Source: Dryomyza anilis (Eukaryota > Arthropoda > Insecta > Diptera > Dryomyzidae). From it: DNA of 64,000 bases. A model generated the notes under the pieces. It was not told the origin of the DNA, searched no databases, and saw only the letters and a program-made list of their open reading frames with translations. The position numbers were made by a program, and so were the translations under genes. The stretch covers positions 39,508,751 to 39,572,750 of the forward strand of contig OX638130.1 of assembly GCA_951804985.1 (NCBI GenBank), written 5' to 3'. Shown here piece after piece: positions 47,227-59,811 of the stretch; position 1 is the stretch's first letter, and each line of letters starts with the position of its first letter.

Positions 47227-49690
47227 GTGATGATTGATAATCATTTAGGGCCGATTACAAGCGATAACACAGTGCTAAAATATTTTATGAACAAGAACAA
47301 TTTCAACATAGGGCATATGAACGTCCAAAGTATTAAACCATCTAACAGAGAGATAAAAATCGATGTGATCCGTAACATTTTGGACGGATCATTACTTCAT
47401 GTTTTTGCAGTCATGTTTTAAACCGTACGTGTCGGACCAGGCAGTTCATATTGAGGGTTATAAGATATTTAGAAATGACCGACTTCACTCGAGTGGTGGT
47501 GGTGTGTGTTTTTATGTGTCAGACTCTTGTAATGCTAAAATAATACTTGAAATTTGTAATGAGAATGTTGTTGCGGCATTGTTTTTGGAAGTTGACGTCT
47601 CGGGTACTGTTGTTGTGGTCGGTGTAGTGTATTTGTCACATGGAAATTTTGTTTTGTGTGAAGAGTTTATAGAAGACATATCCGCTCGTTATGATTCGGT
47701 TCTTGTAATGGGAGACTTTAATACAAATATTTTAGTTAACGACAATCTAGCAAATGTTTCGGATTTCTGTAAATGTAGCAATTTATTTCTTATACACAAC
47801 AACAAACCGACTCATATAGACTATTTTCACAAAACAGCGACCTTGCTAGATTTCTTTCTTGTTTCTAATGTTGAAAAAATTATGTTGAGTCATCAATTTC
47901 AATCGCCAAGCATATCGCATCATGCATTAATTTTTTGTGCATTTAATGTTTCTAGCTGTACCTCATCGAATTTTTTCTCATACAGGGACTATAATGTAGC
48001 TGATTATGATAAAATAATTGATGAGATTTGAAATTTTAATTTGATGTAATGAATTTTAGAGTGATGTAATGAATGAATTCCTATGAAGTTATATAAAAAT
48101 ATATTTGAAAGAAATGTTCCAATGAGAACTGTTTCCAAATGTAAATCTAAAATCAATTTCATGTGTACCCCTGAGGTCATAAACGCTTGTGAACTGAGAG
48201 ATTTGGCTCTCAAAACACTTCTTATAATAATACCGATTATGATCTAATCATTTACAAAAAATACAGAAATAGGGCAAAACGAATCATACGTAAATGTAGA
48301 AACTTCTAGAAACTTTTTTAAAGACAGTTCTGCAAAAGAATTATGGAATCGACTCAGGAACATTGGTGTCGTTGACAACACCATTAATAACATCGATTGT
48401 ATTACTAATATTGATGCGCTGAACGAAAGTTTTGTTGATAGTCAAAGTTCACAGTCATGTGATTTTTCAGATCTTACAACTGTTAATGATTTTTCAAACA
48501 CTTTCTCATTTCGATGTGTCTATGAATATGAGCTGTTTCTGCATTTTATTATCTAAAATCGAATGCAGTTGGGTCTGATGAAATACCACTTAAATTCTTA
48601 AAGGTTATTTTCCCTTATATATCAAATTATCTTCTTCATCTTTATAATAATATTTTCACAACATCAAAATTTCCGAAGGCCTGGAAACTAGCGAGAGTTG
48701 TACCTATAGGGAAAACAAAGCATCCAGTTTACTTTGCAGACTATAGACCAATAAGCATACTTCCTGCCTTGTCCAAAGTTTTTGAGGTTATTTCAAGAGA
48801 CCAAATGACTGAATTTTTTAAAATGAACAACTTAATTTCGTCTCAGCAATCAGGCTTTAGAAGACTTCACAGTACAACTTCATTATTATTGGATGTAACG
48901 GAAGATCTTCGTGCTAATCTCGATAAGAAAGTGCTGTCAGTATTAACATTACTTGATTTTTCCAAAGCCTTTGACTCATTAAATCACAACATACTATGCA
49001 ACAAAATGAAGTCACAATTTATGTTCTCGAACACTGCGTGCAAATTGTTGTTATCGTTTTTAACAGATAGATCACAATATGTATCAAATGGTAGTAAACT
49101 ATCGATGACTCGTCCTCTACGAAACGGTGTGCCACATGGATCTATTTTAGGGCCATTATTAATTATGTGTTATATTAACGATTTAACTAATTTTTTTTTA
49201 AGTTACTTATTCTAAACTACATATCTACGCCGACGACGTACAGCTGGTGACCTTTGACTCTACAAACAATAGATTGGATTTTGAATCGCGTATAAATGCA
49301 GATCTACAGAACATTTTGGTTTGGTCAAAACGAAATGCAATTTCTTTAAACCCATATAAAACTAAGTCAATAATTTGTTCTGTATCCAACACAGAAAAGC
49401 TTGAGTTAAAAGTTAATGACACAAATATTTGCATTGTAGATAACTGCAAATCGCTTGGTATCTGGCTGGATAAAAGCCTCAACTTTAGAACTCACATTGG
49501 ATTTACTACTTCCAGAGTAATCTTTACTCTTCGCAAGTTATATTCTATTGGTTGTTATCTTCCGCCAGATGTCAAATTAAAAATAATAAATGCCTTAATA
49601 ATTCCATTATTTAATTATAGTCTAGAAATTGTATCTGGAACTAATTCGCTTAATCTCGATAGAATTCCGAAACATTTGCTAGATTGTCGT
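47227..49690 (+). pseudogene. CR1/Jockey-group LINE ORF2 (endonuclease and reverse transcriptase), decayed
   Basis: The apurinic-type endonuclease reads NIGHMNVQSI, a broken TETW position at about 47405 (frameshift), GGGVCFYV, VLVMGDFN and a SISHHALI terminus. A degraded stretch (48031-48540) precedes RT: ADYRPISILPALSKVFE, SQQSGFRRLHST, LLDFSKAFDSLNH, GVPHGSILGPLL and the catalytic YADDVQL at about 49228-49245, then LGIWLDKSLNF. Several frameshifts and one lost segment near 49205 are visible. The order endonuclease-RT without RNase H fits the CR1/Crack/Daphne branch. The 3' UTR is absent: at 49690 the sequence jumps to an inverted copy of the endonuclease. Confidence 0.87.
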
Positions 49691-49915
49691 TAACTAAAAT
49701 ATTTGTATTAAAGTCTCCCATTACAAGAACCGAATCATAACGAGCGGATATGTCTTCTATAAACTCTTCACACAAAACAAAATTTCCATGTGACAAATAC
49801 ACTACACCGACCACAACAACAGTACCCGAGACGTCAACTTCCAAAAACAATGCCGCAACAACATTCTCATTACAAATTTCAAGTATTATTTTAGCATTAC
49901 AAGAGTCTGACAATG
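49682..49915 (-). repeat. Inverted, apparently identical copy of the LINE endonuclease segment 47520-47760
   Basis: The minus strand from 49910 reproduces the nucleotides of 47520-47760 without a difference that I could find, encoding SDSCNAKIILEICNENVV through MGDFNTNILVN. It directly abuts the end of ORF2 (junction around 49676-49690). Confidence 0.88.
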
Positions 49916-49982
49916 ACGAAGTGTTTAGATCTACGAATGTGTTTAGATCTAACACAACTGTTCTCGATGAGGGTAGGGTATA

Positions 49983-51245
49983 TACTGATGTATATATTTC
50001 TAATTTTTCTGCAATATGCGAAAAGTCAATATTTTTTATTAAAATATGAATACATGTAGAATTTGATTATTGAATTTTCTATATTTGTCGAAAAATTATT
50101 CAATATTTTCAGATAAATTCATATTCAATTTTCGTGACACGACAATTTTGTCTGTCCTTTCGTTTACAATTGTTTTTATCTCTCTTACTCCTATAAGTAG
50201 ACAATGGAAATATTTGCGCTGTAAAAATCGAACGTCAAATACGGCTGCGCAAATGCAACAACAAAACTTACTCAACTGATTTAAAATTGTTTTTATTTTT
50301 GCTTTATTATTTTAATATACATTATTTTATGTAGAAATATTAGAAACTGAAGAATTTTAGTCTTCGATTTCTGATATTCGTTGAAAAAATATTCTTCTTT
50401 TCATTCTTCTGAGAAAAATCTCTTTTATTTTTCATCGACAGACATACTTGCAGTTCAAGTCAACTCGGTTTTGTATTTATTTATTTTGTTCAACACATCC
50501 AAATACAAAATTCTTCCTTTAGCTACGAAAAAATAGTGAAAATTGCAAACGTCGCTATTTGTTTGCTATTTTTATGCTTTTTGTAGATATTTCATTCAGA
50601 ACCAAAAATAATTATTAGTTTCAGATTTGGTTGTAAAAATTATAAAATTATGAATGGAAAAATTACATGGAAATGGGTTATGAGATAACGAACAATATTT
50701 TTGGGTAATTTTTCCTAAAATATTTTTGGGTGATTTTTAATAATGAAAAATCACCCAATTTAAGAAAATGAAATTTCTCTAAAAAAATATGGAAAAATCG
50801 CTCAAATATTTATATTTTTTAGTCATTTTTTATTTTGAGCGATTTTTCTCACAGCCAAAAAAATCATTGTGAAATTATTTTTTTATTTAAAGCATTATTT
50901 TTATATTGGGACTTTTAATTTTTTAAATGTAATAAACATTTTTTTTGTTAAACAATTTTTTTAAACAAATTTAACAAATGTTTTTTAATATTTTTTCCAA
51001 TTATTCATGAATGAAACTTTTGAAAATATTGAAAAATATAAAAATTGTTTGAAATTTCCCAATAAATACGTCGTAAAAAAAGTCATTGTGATGTAATTAT
51101 TTCTTTTAAATCATTATTTTTATTTTGGGATTTTTGAATCTAATGTATTATAAAAAATATTCCAAAAATAAAATTCTTTGCACTTTTGTATTTGGAAAAA
51201 AATAACAAATATTTTTTAACAATTTGTTTTAGAGTTATGTATAAA
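49983..51245. repeat. Left arm of a giant foldback (inverted) repeat
   Basis: The complement of this arm is found piecewise at 51775-51945, 53258-54026, 60394-60410, 62466-62585 and 63224-63360. Landmarks shared by both arms include CGTCGCTATTTGTTTG, ACTTGCAGTTCAAGTCAACT, TTACATGGAAATGGGTTA and GACAATGGAAATATTTGCGC. It is AT-rich and noncoding. Confidence 0.85.
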
Positions 51246-51774
51246 AATTGTTCAAAAATAATAATGAAAAATGTCCAATCTTTTTTTTTTAATTATATAT
51301 AAATATTAACAAAAGTATGTTTTTATTATTTAAAATTAAATTAAAATTCACTTTTATAATAATTAATGCAGACTAACAATTAAAATTGATTTTTATAAAT
51401 ATTTCATAAAATTAAAACCTAAAATTTACTTTTAAATATATTTTTCAAAAGTAAAAATAAATATTAACCGTGTATTTTAAAATTTAATCTTGAATATTGG
51501 GTTATTATGTTACTGCAATACTCTCTTCAATTTTATTATAATTTAATCAACTTATATATTTTATTATATATTATATAATGTTATGTAATATAAATTATTT
51601 TATAATATATTGTTTTTTTATAATATCACTAACATTTTTCTTTTGGGATTAAGACAACTAGTCAGAATGTAGTAAAGTAATACAATTTCGGAATGGATTT
51701 CTTAAATCAAAAAAAAATGTTAGTGATATCATGTAAAAACAATTATTTTATTTTATAAATAACTCGAAAACAAA
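51246..51774. other. Central spacer of the foldback repeat
   Basis: AT-rich, noncoding, and not obviously repeated elsewhere in the window. Together with the arms it would form the loop of the foldback. Confidence 0.5.
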
Positions 51775-54026
51775 ATGTTAAAAAATATTTGTTATTTTTT
51801 TCCAAATACAAAAGTGCAAAGAATTTTATTTTTCGAATATTTTTTATAATACATTATATTCAAAAATCCCAAAATAAAAATAATGATTTAAAAGAAAAAT
51901 TACATCACAATGACTTTTTTTACGACGTATTTATGACTCATTTATATTCAGGGCAATCATGAAGCCCGTCGTAGCGGATATTTTCATTCGGATTCGGATT
52001 TATCTATCTTAGAATCCGAATCGAATTCAAAATTCTTATTTATGGCATCACAGGTTCCGTCGGAATGGATTTTTTAATAAATTTTTTTACACTTTTTCTC
52101 TGAATGCATTGTTGTGTCGGAATGTAATTGTTTGTGTGAACAAATCTTTTGTTTTGCATTAATTAATGAATTTTTGCTGTAATTCGTGAAAATGTGAAAT
52201 AATTACAAATACCGCAGAATCATTTGCTGTTTATGCTTTAAGTCCGGGGTGCTGGAGACGGCCGCCAGCTACCTACTTTTACAGCAAGTGGTAGCTGACC
52301 AAATATCTGAATTCACGAATTAAGAAGAAACCACTTACAAATAAATTATGTTATAGCATAAAATTAATTCATTTCACTTGTGTTTGGTTTAATAAAAATA
52401 TAAAAATTAGAAAATATTAATTGCTCTTGCTGAATCTGTGGCTTGCCGCTGTTTAATTTTACATTTTACTAATTTTACATTTTAACTAAAATATTTATAA
52501 ACCAAAATGGAATTTAGATTGGAATATAAGTTTTCAATCAATTAAAGAGTTGATTGTAATGTCAATAAAATATTAATTATAAATTAATTTGTAAATTTAC
52601 AGCTGTGATAGCGGTGCATTCAGTAACAGTGAGCGATTAGTTACTGAGCAGTTTCGCAATAGACTTAATCCTGAAAAATAAAAAAAGGGATCCTCATATA
52701 GGAAAACAAAAAGGACATTTTTCAATTAATTATCCCGTTATATGTCATCCAACCAATATCGTAGACTTCAAGCCCGAGCATCAAGACAACTTCAGAAAAT
52801 CGATGCCAGCATCCAAAATGTGGTAGACGTGTTTTTTTTAAGCTTGTATGTTTCAAGCTGTCGAATATAATTCTGGTGCCTATTCAAGGTTTGCGGGGGC
52901 GGTCGGTATATTGTTTTAAATATTCACCGAAGTCCAAACACTAATAGATTTCGGTAAACTATTAGATTTGGACGCGCGTTGTTATGTTATATTTTTTGTC
53001 AGGGTTTCTATTACAATCATAAAATAAAAAACATTCTGTTTTTAGCATCACTACGTTTTTGCTCCTAATTTTCACTGCCCTTTATGGTAATCTTATTATC
53101 AAATCATTTTCAAATTCAGAGTAAGCGCTAAAAATAGCACTTATTTTATATTTGAAACTGATTTGAAAAACACACTAGACCTTAACGGCAATTATGATTA
53201 TTTTTTCAAACGCTTACACTGTGGCATATTGGAGGCGGGCCTCATGATTGCCCTGATTGGGAAATTTGAAACAATTTTTATATTTTTTAATATTTTCAAA
53301 AATTTCATTCATAAATAATTGGAAAAATATTAAAAAAACATTTGTTAAATTTGTTTAACAAAAAAAAATGTTTATCACATTTAAAAGATTAAAAGTCCCA
53401 ATATAAAAATAATGCTTTAAATAAAAAAATAATTTCACAATGACTCTTTTGGCTGTGAGAAAAATTGCCCAAAAAGAAAAATGCCTCAAAAATGTGACAT
53501 ACAAATTTGGGACATTTTTCATTGGATAAATATTTGTGCGATTTTTCCATATTTTTTTTGAGAAATTTCATTTTCTTAAATTGTGTGTGTTTTTTTTCAT
53601 TATTAAAAATCACCCAAACATATTTTACGAAAAATGACGAAAAATATTGTTCGTTTTCTAATTAACCCATTTCCATGTAATTTTTCCATTCATAATTTTA
53701 TAATTTTTACAGCCAAATCTGAAACTAATAATTATTTTTGGTTCTGAATGAAATATCTACAAAAAGCATGAAAATAACAAACAAATAGCGACGTTTGCAA
53801 TTTTCACTATTTTTGCGTAGCTAAAGGAAGAATTTTGTATTTGGATGTGTTGAACAAAATAAACAAATACAAAACCGGGTTGACTTGAACTGCAAGTATG
53901 TCTGTCGGTGAAAAATAAAAGAGAATTTTCACAGAAGAATGAAAAGAAGAATATTTTTTCAAAGAAAATCAGAAATCGAAGACTAAAATTCTTCAGTTTC
54001 TGATATTTCTACATAAAATAATGTAT
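51775..54026. repeat. Right arm of the giant foldback, first portion (interrupted)
   Basis: 51775-51945 and 53258-54026 are the inverse of the left arm, separated by the DNA element 51949-53257. The Ty3/gypsy element is inserted at 54026/54027. Confidence 0.85.
51949..53257. mobile_element. DNA element (CAGGGCAATCATGA ends), 1.3 kb, in the foldback arm
   Basis: The left end CAGGGCAATCATGAAGCCCG and the right complement CAGGGCAATCATGAGGCCCG form 20-bp TIRs with one mismatch. Its left 390 bp match the inverse of 28230-28619. No transposase was found; only a 42-codon frame near 52743 stands out. ATT on both sides is the only candidate target duplication. Confidence 0.8.
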
Positions 54027-54496
54027 TGTTACGAAAAGAGGTAATTTGCTCCACTATGCAAGCAATCAACAATAATAAATGAGACGCAAGACAATTCAGC
54101 GCACTGAGCAATGTGTTAGAAAAAGACGGAAGATCATTCAGCGCACTATGCAATGTGCGAGAAGAGATGGAAGATCACCACATTAAAACACATGAGTGCG
54201 AAGGAGATGCCAATAGCATGCGTCATTCACGAAACGAGTAGAAGGTTCTCGAAACAAGTCGAAGCTTGTCGAAACGTGTCGAACTGATGCCTGCAGTATA
54301 TAAGGCCGCGCATCTGAGGCACTGTACTTCAGTTGTGTTTTAATAATTTAAGTTGTTATTTAAATTAATAAAGTTAATTAATACTAGTTGAAATAATACT
54401 AGTTAAAACCAAATATAAGTGCGTTTTTATTTTGTACACAATCCAGCGATACGAACTCGTAGAACAGTTTTCCGTAGACTGAATTTTCGTAACAAT

Positions 54497-54514
54497 TGGT
54501 GTCAGAAGTGGGAT
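54497..54514 (+). promoter_or_regulatory. Primer-binding site of the gypsy element
   Basis: TGGTGTCAGAAGTGGG begins two bases after the 5' LTR. The sequence is complementary to a tRNA 3' end with CCA and is the type used by several insect gypsy elements; I recall tRNA-Leu priming for a similar sequence, which should be checked. Confidence 0.75.
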
Positions 54515-54525
54515 TGTGATACAAA

Positions 54526-56013
54526 ATGGTTAAATTCGAACAACTTAAAGTCGACCAGCTAAAGAAGGAGCTGGCGATTCATAATCTTCCAACTGTAGGT
54601 ACGAAAGTAGAGCTACAGAAGCATTGACCTCGCAGAGCACGAGTTTGAAGTGGAAGCTGCAACAGCGTCATCGAAAAGTGTGGACACGGAGCAAAAAGTA
54701 CAGTCGCAAAGTTTTGATATGAGCCAGTTGCTCGGAGCAATACAACAACAGCTTCAAGAAAATTCTAACAAATTAGATCAAAAATTTCTAGAAAATTCAA
54801 AACAATTTCAAGAAAATGCCAACAAAATGGAACAGAAACTTGTAGAAAATTCCAACAAAATGGAACAGAAACTTGTAGAAAATTCCAACAAAATGGAACA
54901 GAAACTTGTAGAAAATACCAACAAAATGGAACGGAAACTTCAAGAAAATTCAAATCAGCTCAAATTAGACATGAAGCACGAACTTGTAGAAAATGCTAAC
55001 AAAATAGAACAGAAACTTCAGAAAAATTCTGAACAGCTTCAAGAACATTCTAAGCAGCTTCTGGAAGTTTCTAATACATTACATGGCAAAGTAAATGAAC
55101 TTGAAGCGCATATAAATGATGTTGATGATAAAATTCAAAGATTGGAAAATGATATAGACAAAGAAATCCAGGAAATAAAAACAGATTTGCACGTGTTGCA
55201 GATAAATGGACCTACACAGCATGTTGTTAGTGGTACGAGGCTAAAATCGCCGATTTACGATGGAACCAAGCGTTCAACATTTTCAAGCTGCAATTTGAGA
55301 CCACGGCTGTAAGTAATCGATGGAACAATGAAGACAGCGTAGCCGCACTTATCGTGGCACTAAAAGGTGGTGCAGCCGAAGTATTGCAGACAGTTCCAGA
55401 AAGCGATAGAAACAGTTACACAGCGGTTATGTCTGCACTGCAATGAAAATACGGCAGTGATCACATGAAGCAAATCTACAGAATGGAATTAAAGTGCCAA
55501 ATGCAAAGATATGGTGAAACATTGCAGGCGTAAGCAGCGGACGTCGAGAGGCTTGCGCATTTGTCGTATGCAGATTCAACGAGTGATTTCATAGAAAAGT
55601 GCAAGATCAAAGCCTTCGTTGACGGTATACATGATCCGGAAACAAGACGTGCCACAGTGACAATGCCGAAAGTGACATTTACGGAAACTGTAACCACAGC
55701 GCTAACACAGGAGACAGCAACTACGTTGTGCCGCCCAGCGCCAAAGGTCCGTAAACTAGATGTGGAAAATGAAGACCTACTTCAGGTAATTTGCCAAGCG
55801 TTAAAAAGTGGAGCTAATCCAGATTACACTGCTGCCAACCGAGATTCCCAATTTAAAGGTAAATGCTACAACTGTGATACATATGGGCATATGGCACGTG
55901 ATTGTCGTAAAAAACGCAAGCGCTCAATGAATCCATTTGCAAATGAACCCCGACATGAAGAAACCCAGGATCATGTCCAAAATAGCGTAAAATTCAATCA
56001 AGCTTTAAACTAA
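54526..56013 (+). pseudogene. Gypsy gag with SAP domain, 11-residue coiled-coil repeats and zinc knuckle
   Basis: The start ATG at 54526 opens a SAP-like DNA-binding helix pair (VKFEQLKVDQLKKELAIHNL) that ends in a stop near 54626. The frame from 54650 carries a glutamine-rich region and about five copies of an 11-residue unit NKMEQKLVENS (54780-55040), which would form an extended coiled coil, then a second coiled-coil segment. The frame shifts again near 55285 and has stops near 55445 and 55530. The zinc knuckle CYNCDTYGHMARDC (CX2CX4HX4C) is at about 55864-55905. Gag would package element RNA; this copy cannot make it whole. Confidence 0.9.
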
Positions 56014-56138
56014 AACGAGTCAGATCTGCGGGGCACGATCTGACTCCCATAACCGATTGCCCCAGAATCTCCATTTCGCAAATTGCTCGAAAGTCGAATA
56101 GTTTAACTGTCAAGGGGCTAATTGATTATGTAGCATAT

Positions 56139-57480
56139 ATGGTAACGTTGGATACAGGAGCTTCACACTCAATTATAAGAGGTAACCTTGTTAGGGACGA
56201 AATAGAGCCGCTCATCGGAATAAGATTGCAAACAGCGACAGGTGAAGAGGCTCCAATCAGAGGAAAAATTACCAAGGAAATCACTATTGGCACAACGACA
56301 GTTAAGCATGATTTTATAGTGGCGAAAATAGTAGACGAAATAATACTTGGCATGGACTTCATAATAAGGAACAGTTTCACACTAGATCTAACAAGAAAAA
56401 CTTTGAGTTATGCCAACACAGAGATCCAACTAAACATTGATTGTGACCAGAGCCCGAAAATTAAACAAGTTATCGCTCATAAAAATAGAAAAATACCACC
56501 TAATTCAGAAGCAATTGTGTGGGCGAAATTAAATGGAGATTGTGGGATAAGCAAGTTGTGGGTTATAGAAGCGAATGATGAGCAAATGAGCAGAAGTAAT
56601 ATTGTTGTCGGAAGAACATTAGTAGAAGCGACAAAAGAAAAAGTTGTTCCAATAAGAGTTCCCAACATGGAAAACTCGTCCAAATTAATTAAAAAGGGAA
56701 CAGTGATAGGCCAGTGTCAAGAGGCATCAGCGATTATAAATTGTGAGTCAAATCCATCAAGGGACTACGGCACATCACAAATAAACAAACAATCTACTCA
56801 CAGGTTTATAAATGAGTGGACGAAGGATTTGGCTGCCAAAGAAAAGAGTCAAGTGCAAAAGCTAATTGATAAATATCGGTGTATATTTGCTGAAAAGGGC
56901 CAAAAGGATGGCAGAACTGCCTTTGTAAAACATGGAATAGACACTGGTGATTCTAACCCAATTCGTCAAGCACCAAGAAGGGTTCCACTTGCGAAAAGAG
57001 ACGAAGTATCACATTTGGTTGAAGAAATGCACACAAATGGCGTGGTGGAACCATCTGAGAGTCCATGGAGTTCACCAGTAGTATTGGTGAAGAAGAAGGA
57101 CGGTAGTACTCGGTTCTGCGTTGATTACCGAAAACTTAATGATGTCACCAAGAAAGATAGTTATCCACTGCCCAGAATCGATGACACCTTGGATACACTA
57201 TCTAATGCTAAGTGGTTTTCAACGTTGGACTTGCAAAGCGGTTACTGACAAGTAGAAATCGATAAGAAAGATCGAGAGAAAACCGCATTCAGTACTGAAG
57301 ATAGACTATGGCAATTTTTGGTAATGCCGTTTGGACTATGCAATGCCCCAGCAACATTCGAGCGGTTAATGGAGCACGTATTAAAAGGTTTACACTGGAA
57401 AACATGCCTAGTATACCTTGATGACATAATTGTTATGGGCAAGGATTTCAACGAATATCTGAGAAATCTATCAATTATGT
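56139..57480 (+). pseudogene. Gypsy protease and reverse transcriptase, first part
   Basis: The protease active site is DTGASHS at about 56148-56168. RT follows with [34 protein letters not shown], a TGA at 57247 in place of the usual Trp, FLVMPFGLCNAPATFERLM and the catalytic YLDD at about 57415-57426. The plus-strand frame ends near 57470, just after KDFNEYLRNL, where an inverted segment begins. Confidence 0.95.
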
Positions 57481-57484
57481 TTTC

Positions 57485-58262
57485 TTTTCCTTCCTCTCTT
57501 GAACAGTGTCTGCATTCAAGTTTACAAGGACGCCGTGACAGAGCATTTGCATTTCCATGATTTCCTCCTTTACGATGTTCGATTGAGAAATCGTAGCTCT
57601 GTAATCGTTCTATCCAACGCGCAATTTGGCCTTCCGGATCTTTGAACTGAAGTAACCATCGTAGTGCTGCGTGATCGTGTCTCAAGTGAAACTGTTGTCC
57701 GTACAGATATTTATGGAAATTTTTCACACTTTCAATTAAAGCAAGAAGCTCCCTCCTGGTGACACAGTAATTTTGCTCGGGCTTGGACAATGTTTTACTG
57801 TAGTATGCGATCACTTTTTCTTGCACATTGATCACTTGAGAGAGAACTCCGCCTATTCCGTATACACTTGCATCCGTATCAAGTATAAATTTTTCACCTG
57901 GAATTGGATACGCAAGAATTGCTGCCGAGCACAGTAGATCTTTTAATTTCAAAAATGCCCTTTCTTGATCATCACCCCATTGAAATGAGCGGTTCTTTCT
58001 TGTCAACTCATGAAGACTGCTTGCAACATTGGCAAAATCTGGAACAAATCGTCTGTAGTATGTACATAGCCCCAAGAAACTTCGTAGGTCATGTAGATTT
58101 TGCGGTCTGGGCCACCCCTTGACTGCAGCTATTTTATCCTCATCGGTATGCACTCCTTCCGTGGTAACTCGATGACCCAGATACTTGACTTCTTTCTTGA
58201 AAAGTGAGCATTTCTTTGGGCTAAGTTGTAGACCCGCATTTTTCAATCGAAGTTTCACTTGA
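57485..58262 (-). pseudogene. Inverted segment of the gypsy RT/RNase H inside the element
   Basis: On the minus strand this reads RT thumb (LRLKNAGLQLSPKKC, VKYLGHRVTTEGVHTDEDKI), the connection region (LRSFLGLCTYYRRFV) and RNase H (FILDTDASVYGIGGVLSQ, YSKTLSKPEQNYCVTRRELL, HDHAALRWLL, GNANALSRRP). Every piece is in correct order but inverted relative to the element. The last part, from DHAALRWLL to the KENIID region, duplicates in inverse the plus-strand 58262-58470. Confidence 0.95.
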
Positions 58263-59811
58263 GAACCGATCACGCAGCAATACGATGGTTACTTCAGTTT
58301 AAAGATCCGGAAGGCCAAATTGCGCGTTGGATAGAACGATTACAGAGCTACGATTTCTCAATCGAACATCGTAAAGGAGGAAATCATGGAAATGCAAATG
58401 CTCTGTCACGGCGTCCTTGTAAACTTGAATGCAGACACTGTTCAAGAGCGGAAGGAAAAGAAAACATAATTGATATTCGTTTGCTAAATGTTTTGCCCGA
58501 TGAAAAATGGACTCCGGAACAAATTCAAATTGATCAAAAGAGTGATCCCGATCTCACAAAAATCATGATGTTCAAGGAACAGCAAAGAAAACCATCATGG
58601 GAAGATATAGCTGCCGACAGTGCTATAACTAAAGCTTACTGGGCACAGTGGCAGAGCTTAAAGCTGCAAGATGGTTGCTTATATCGTTTATGGGAAAATG
58701 AAGATGGCACATCCGCTCGAAGTTTGATTGTTGTTCCCAAGTCAAAAATAAAAGAGTTATTAGCGGAATACCATGGTGGATCTAGTGGTGGTCATTTGGG
58801 CATTAATAAAACGGTCGAGAAGGTAAAGAAACGTTTTTATTGGATTGGGTGCCAAGAGTCAATCGCCGATTGGATTCGCAGTTGCCCGCAATGTGTACCA
58901 GCAAAAGGACCAACAGTCAGAAGTCGCGGCAGGATGCATCAATACAACGTGGGAGCACCATTCGAGCGTATTGCGATGGATGTCGCCGGGCCGTTTCCAC
59001 TCATTGATGCGGGTAATAAGTATGTCCTTGTAGTCATTGACTACTTCAGCAAGTGGCCTGAAGTGTATCCCATGCCGAATCAAGAAGCCACAACAGTTGC
59101 GGATGCATTAGTTAACAACTGGGTAAGCCGTTTTGGAGTACCGTTGGAATTGCATTCAGATCAAGGAAGAAATTTTGAGTCTGCTGTATTTAAAGAAGTA
59201 TGCAAAGTCCTCAACATACACAAAACACGAACAACGCCTTTGCACCCGCAACAGACGGCATGGTGGAGAGATTCAATCGGACTTTGGAAGAGTATCTCAG
59301 AAAAGTGGTTGATAAAAATCAAAAAGATTGGGATACACACATACCACTATTCCTCATAGCTTATCGAACGGCGGTTTATGATACCACAGCAGCTTCACCA
59401 TCTAAAATTGTTTTTGGAACAGACTTAAGATTACCTGCGGATTTAAAGTTTGGTGCTAGTCCTTCAGCTGGAATTCCTGTACACAATTATGTTTTCAGAA
59501 AAAGTGAAGAAATGAACGATGTGCATCAGTTTGTAAGACAGCGTACACAATTTGCGAGTGATAAGATGAAGGCCAGATACGACTTGCGCACAAATTCAGA
59601 GGGATTTACGGAAGGACAACTTGTTTTGCTCTATAAACAAAGGAAGAAAGGCTTATCCCCTAAGCTACAAACACACTGGGAAGGACCATACAAGATAATT
59701 AAAAGAATTAACGATGTCGTGTATCGGATTCAGAATACTGCAGGCGTTAGACGAAAAATTAAAGTGGTACATTTAGAAAGGTTGGCGCCGTATAGAGAGA
59801 GAGAGGATTAA
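58259..59811 (+). pseudogene. Gypsy RNase H end and integrase
   Basis: The plus strand resumes at DHAAIRWLLQF. Integrase has the zinc-binding HHCC region (H and HLGINKT, then CPQC), the catalytic core with MDVAGPFP (first Asp), HSDQGRNFES (second Asp) and, after a frameshift near 59260, GMVERFNRTLEEYLRK (Glu). The C-terminal part includes GPYKIIKRI and VVHLERLAPY. The frameshift between HPQ and DGMVE makes this copy inactive. Confidence 0.95.
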
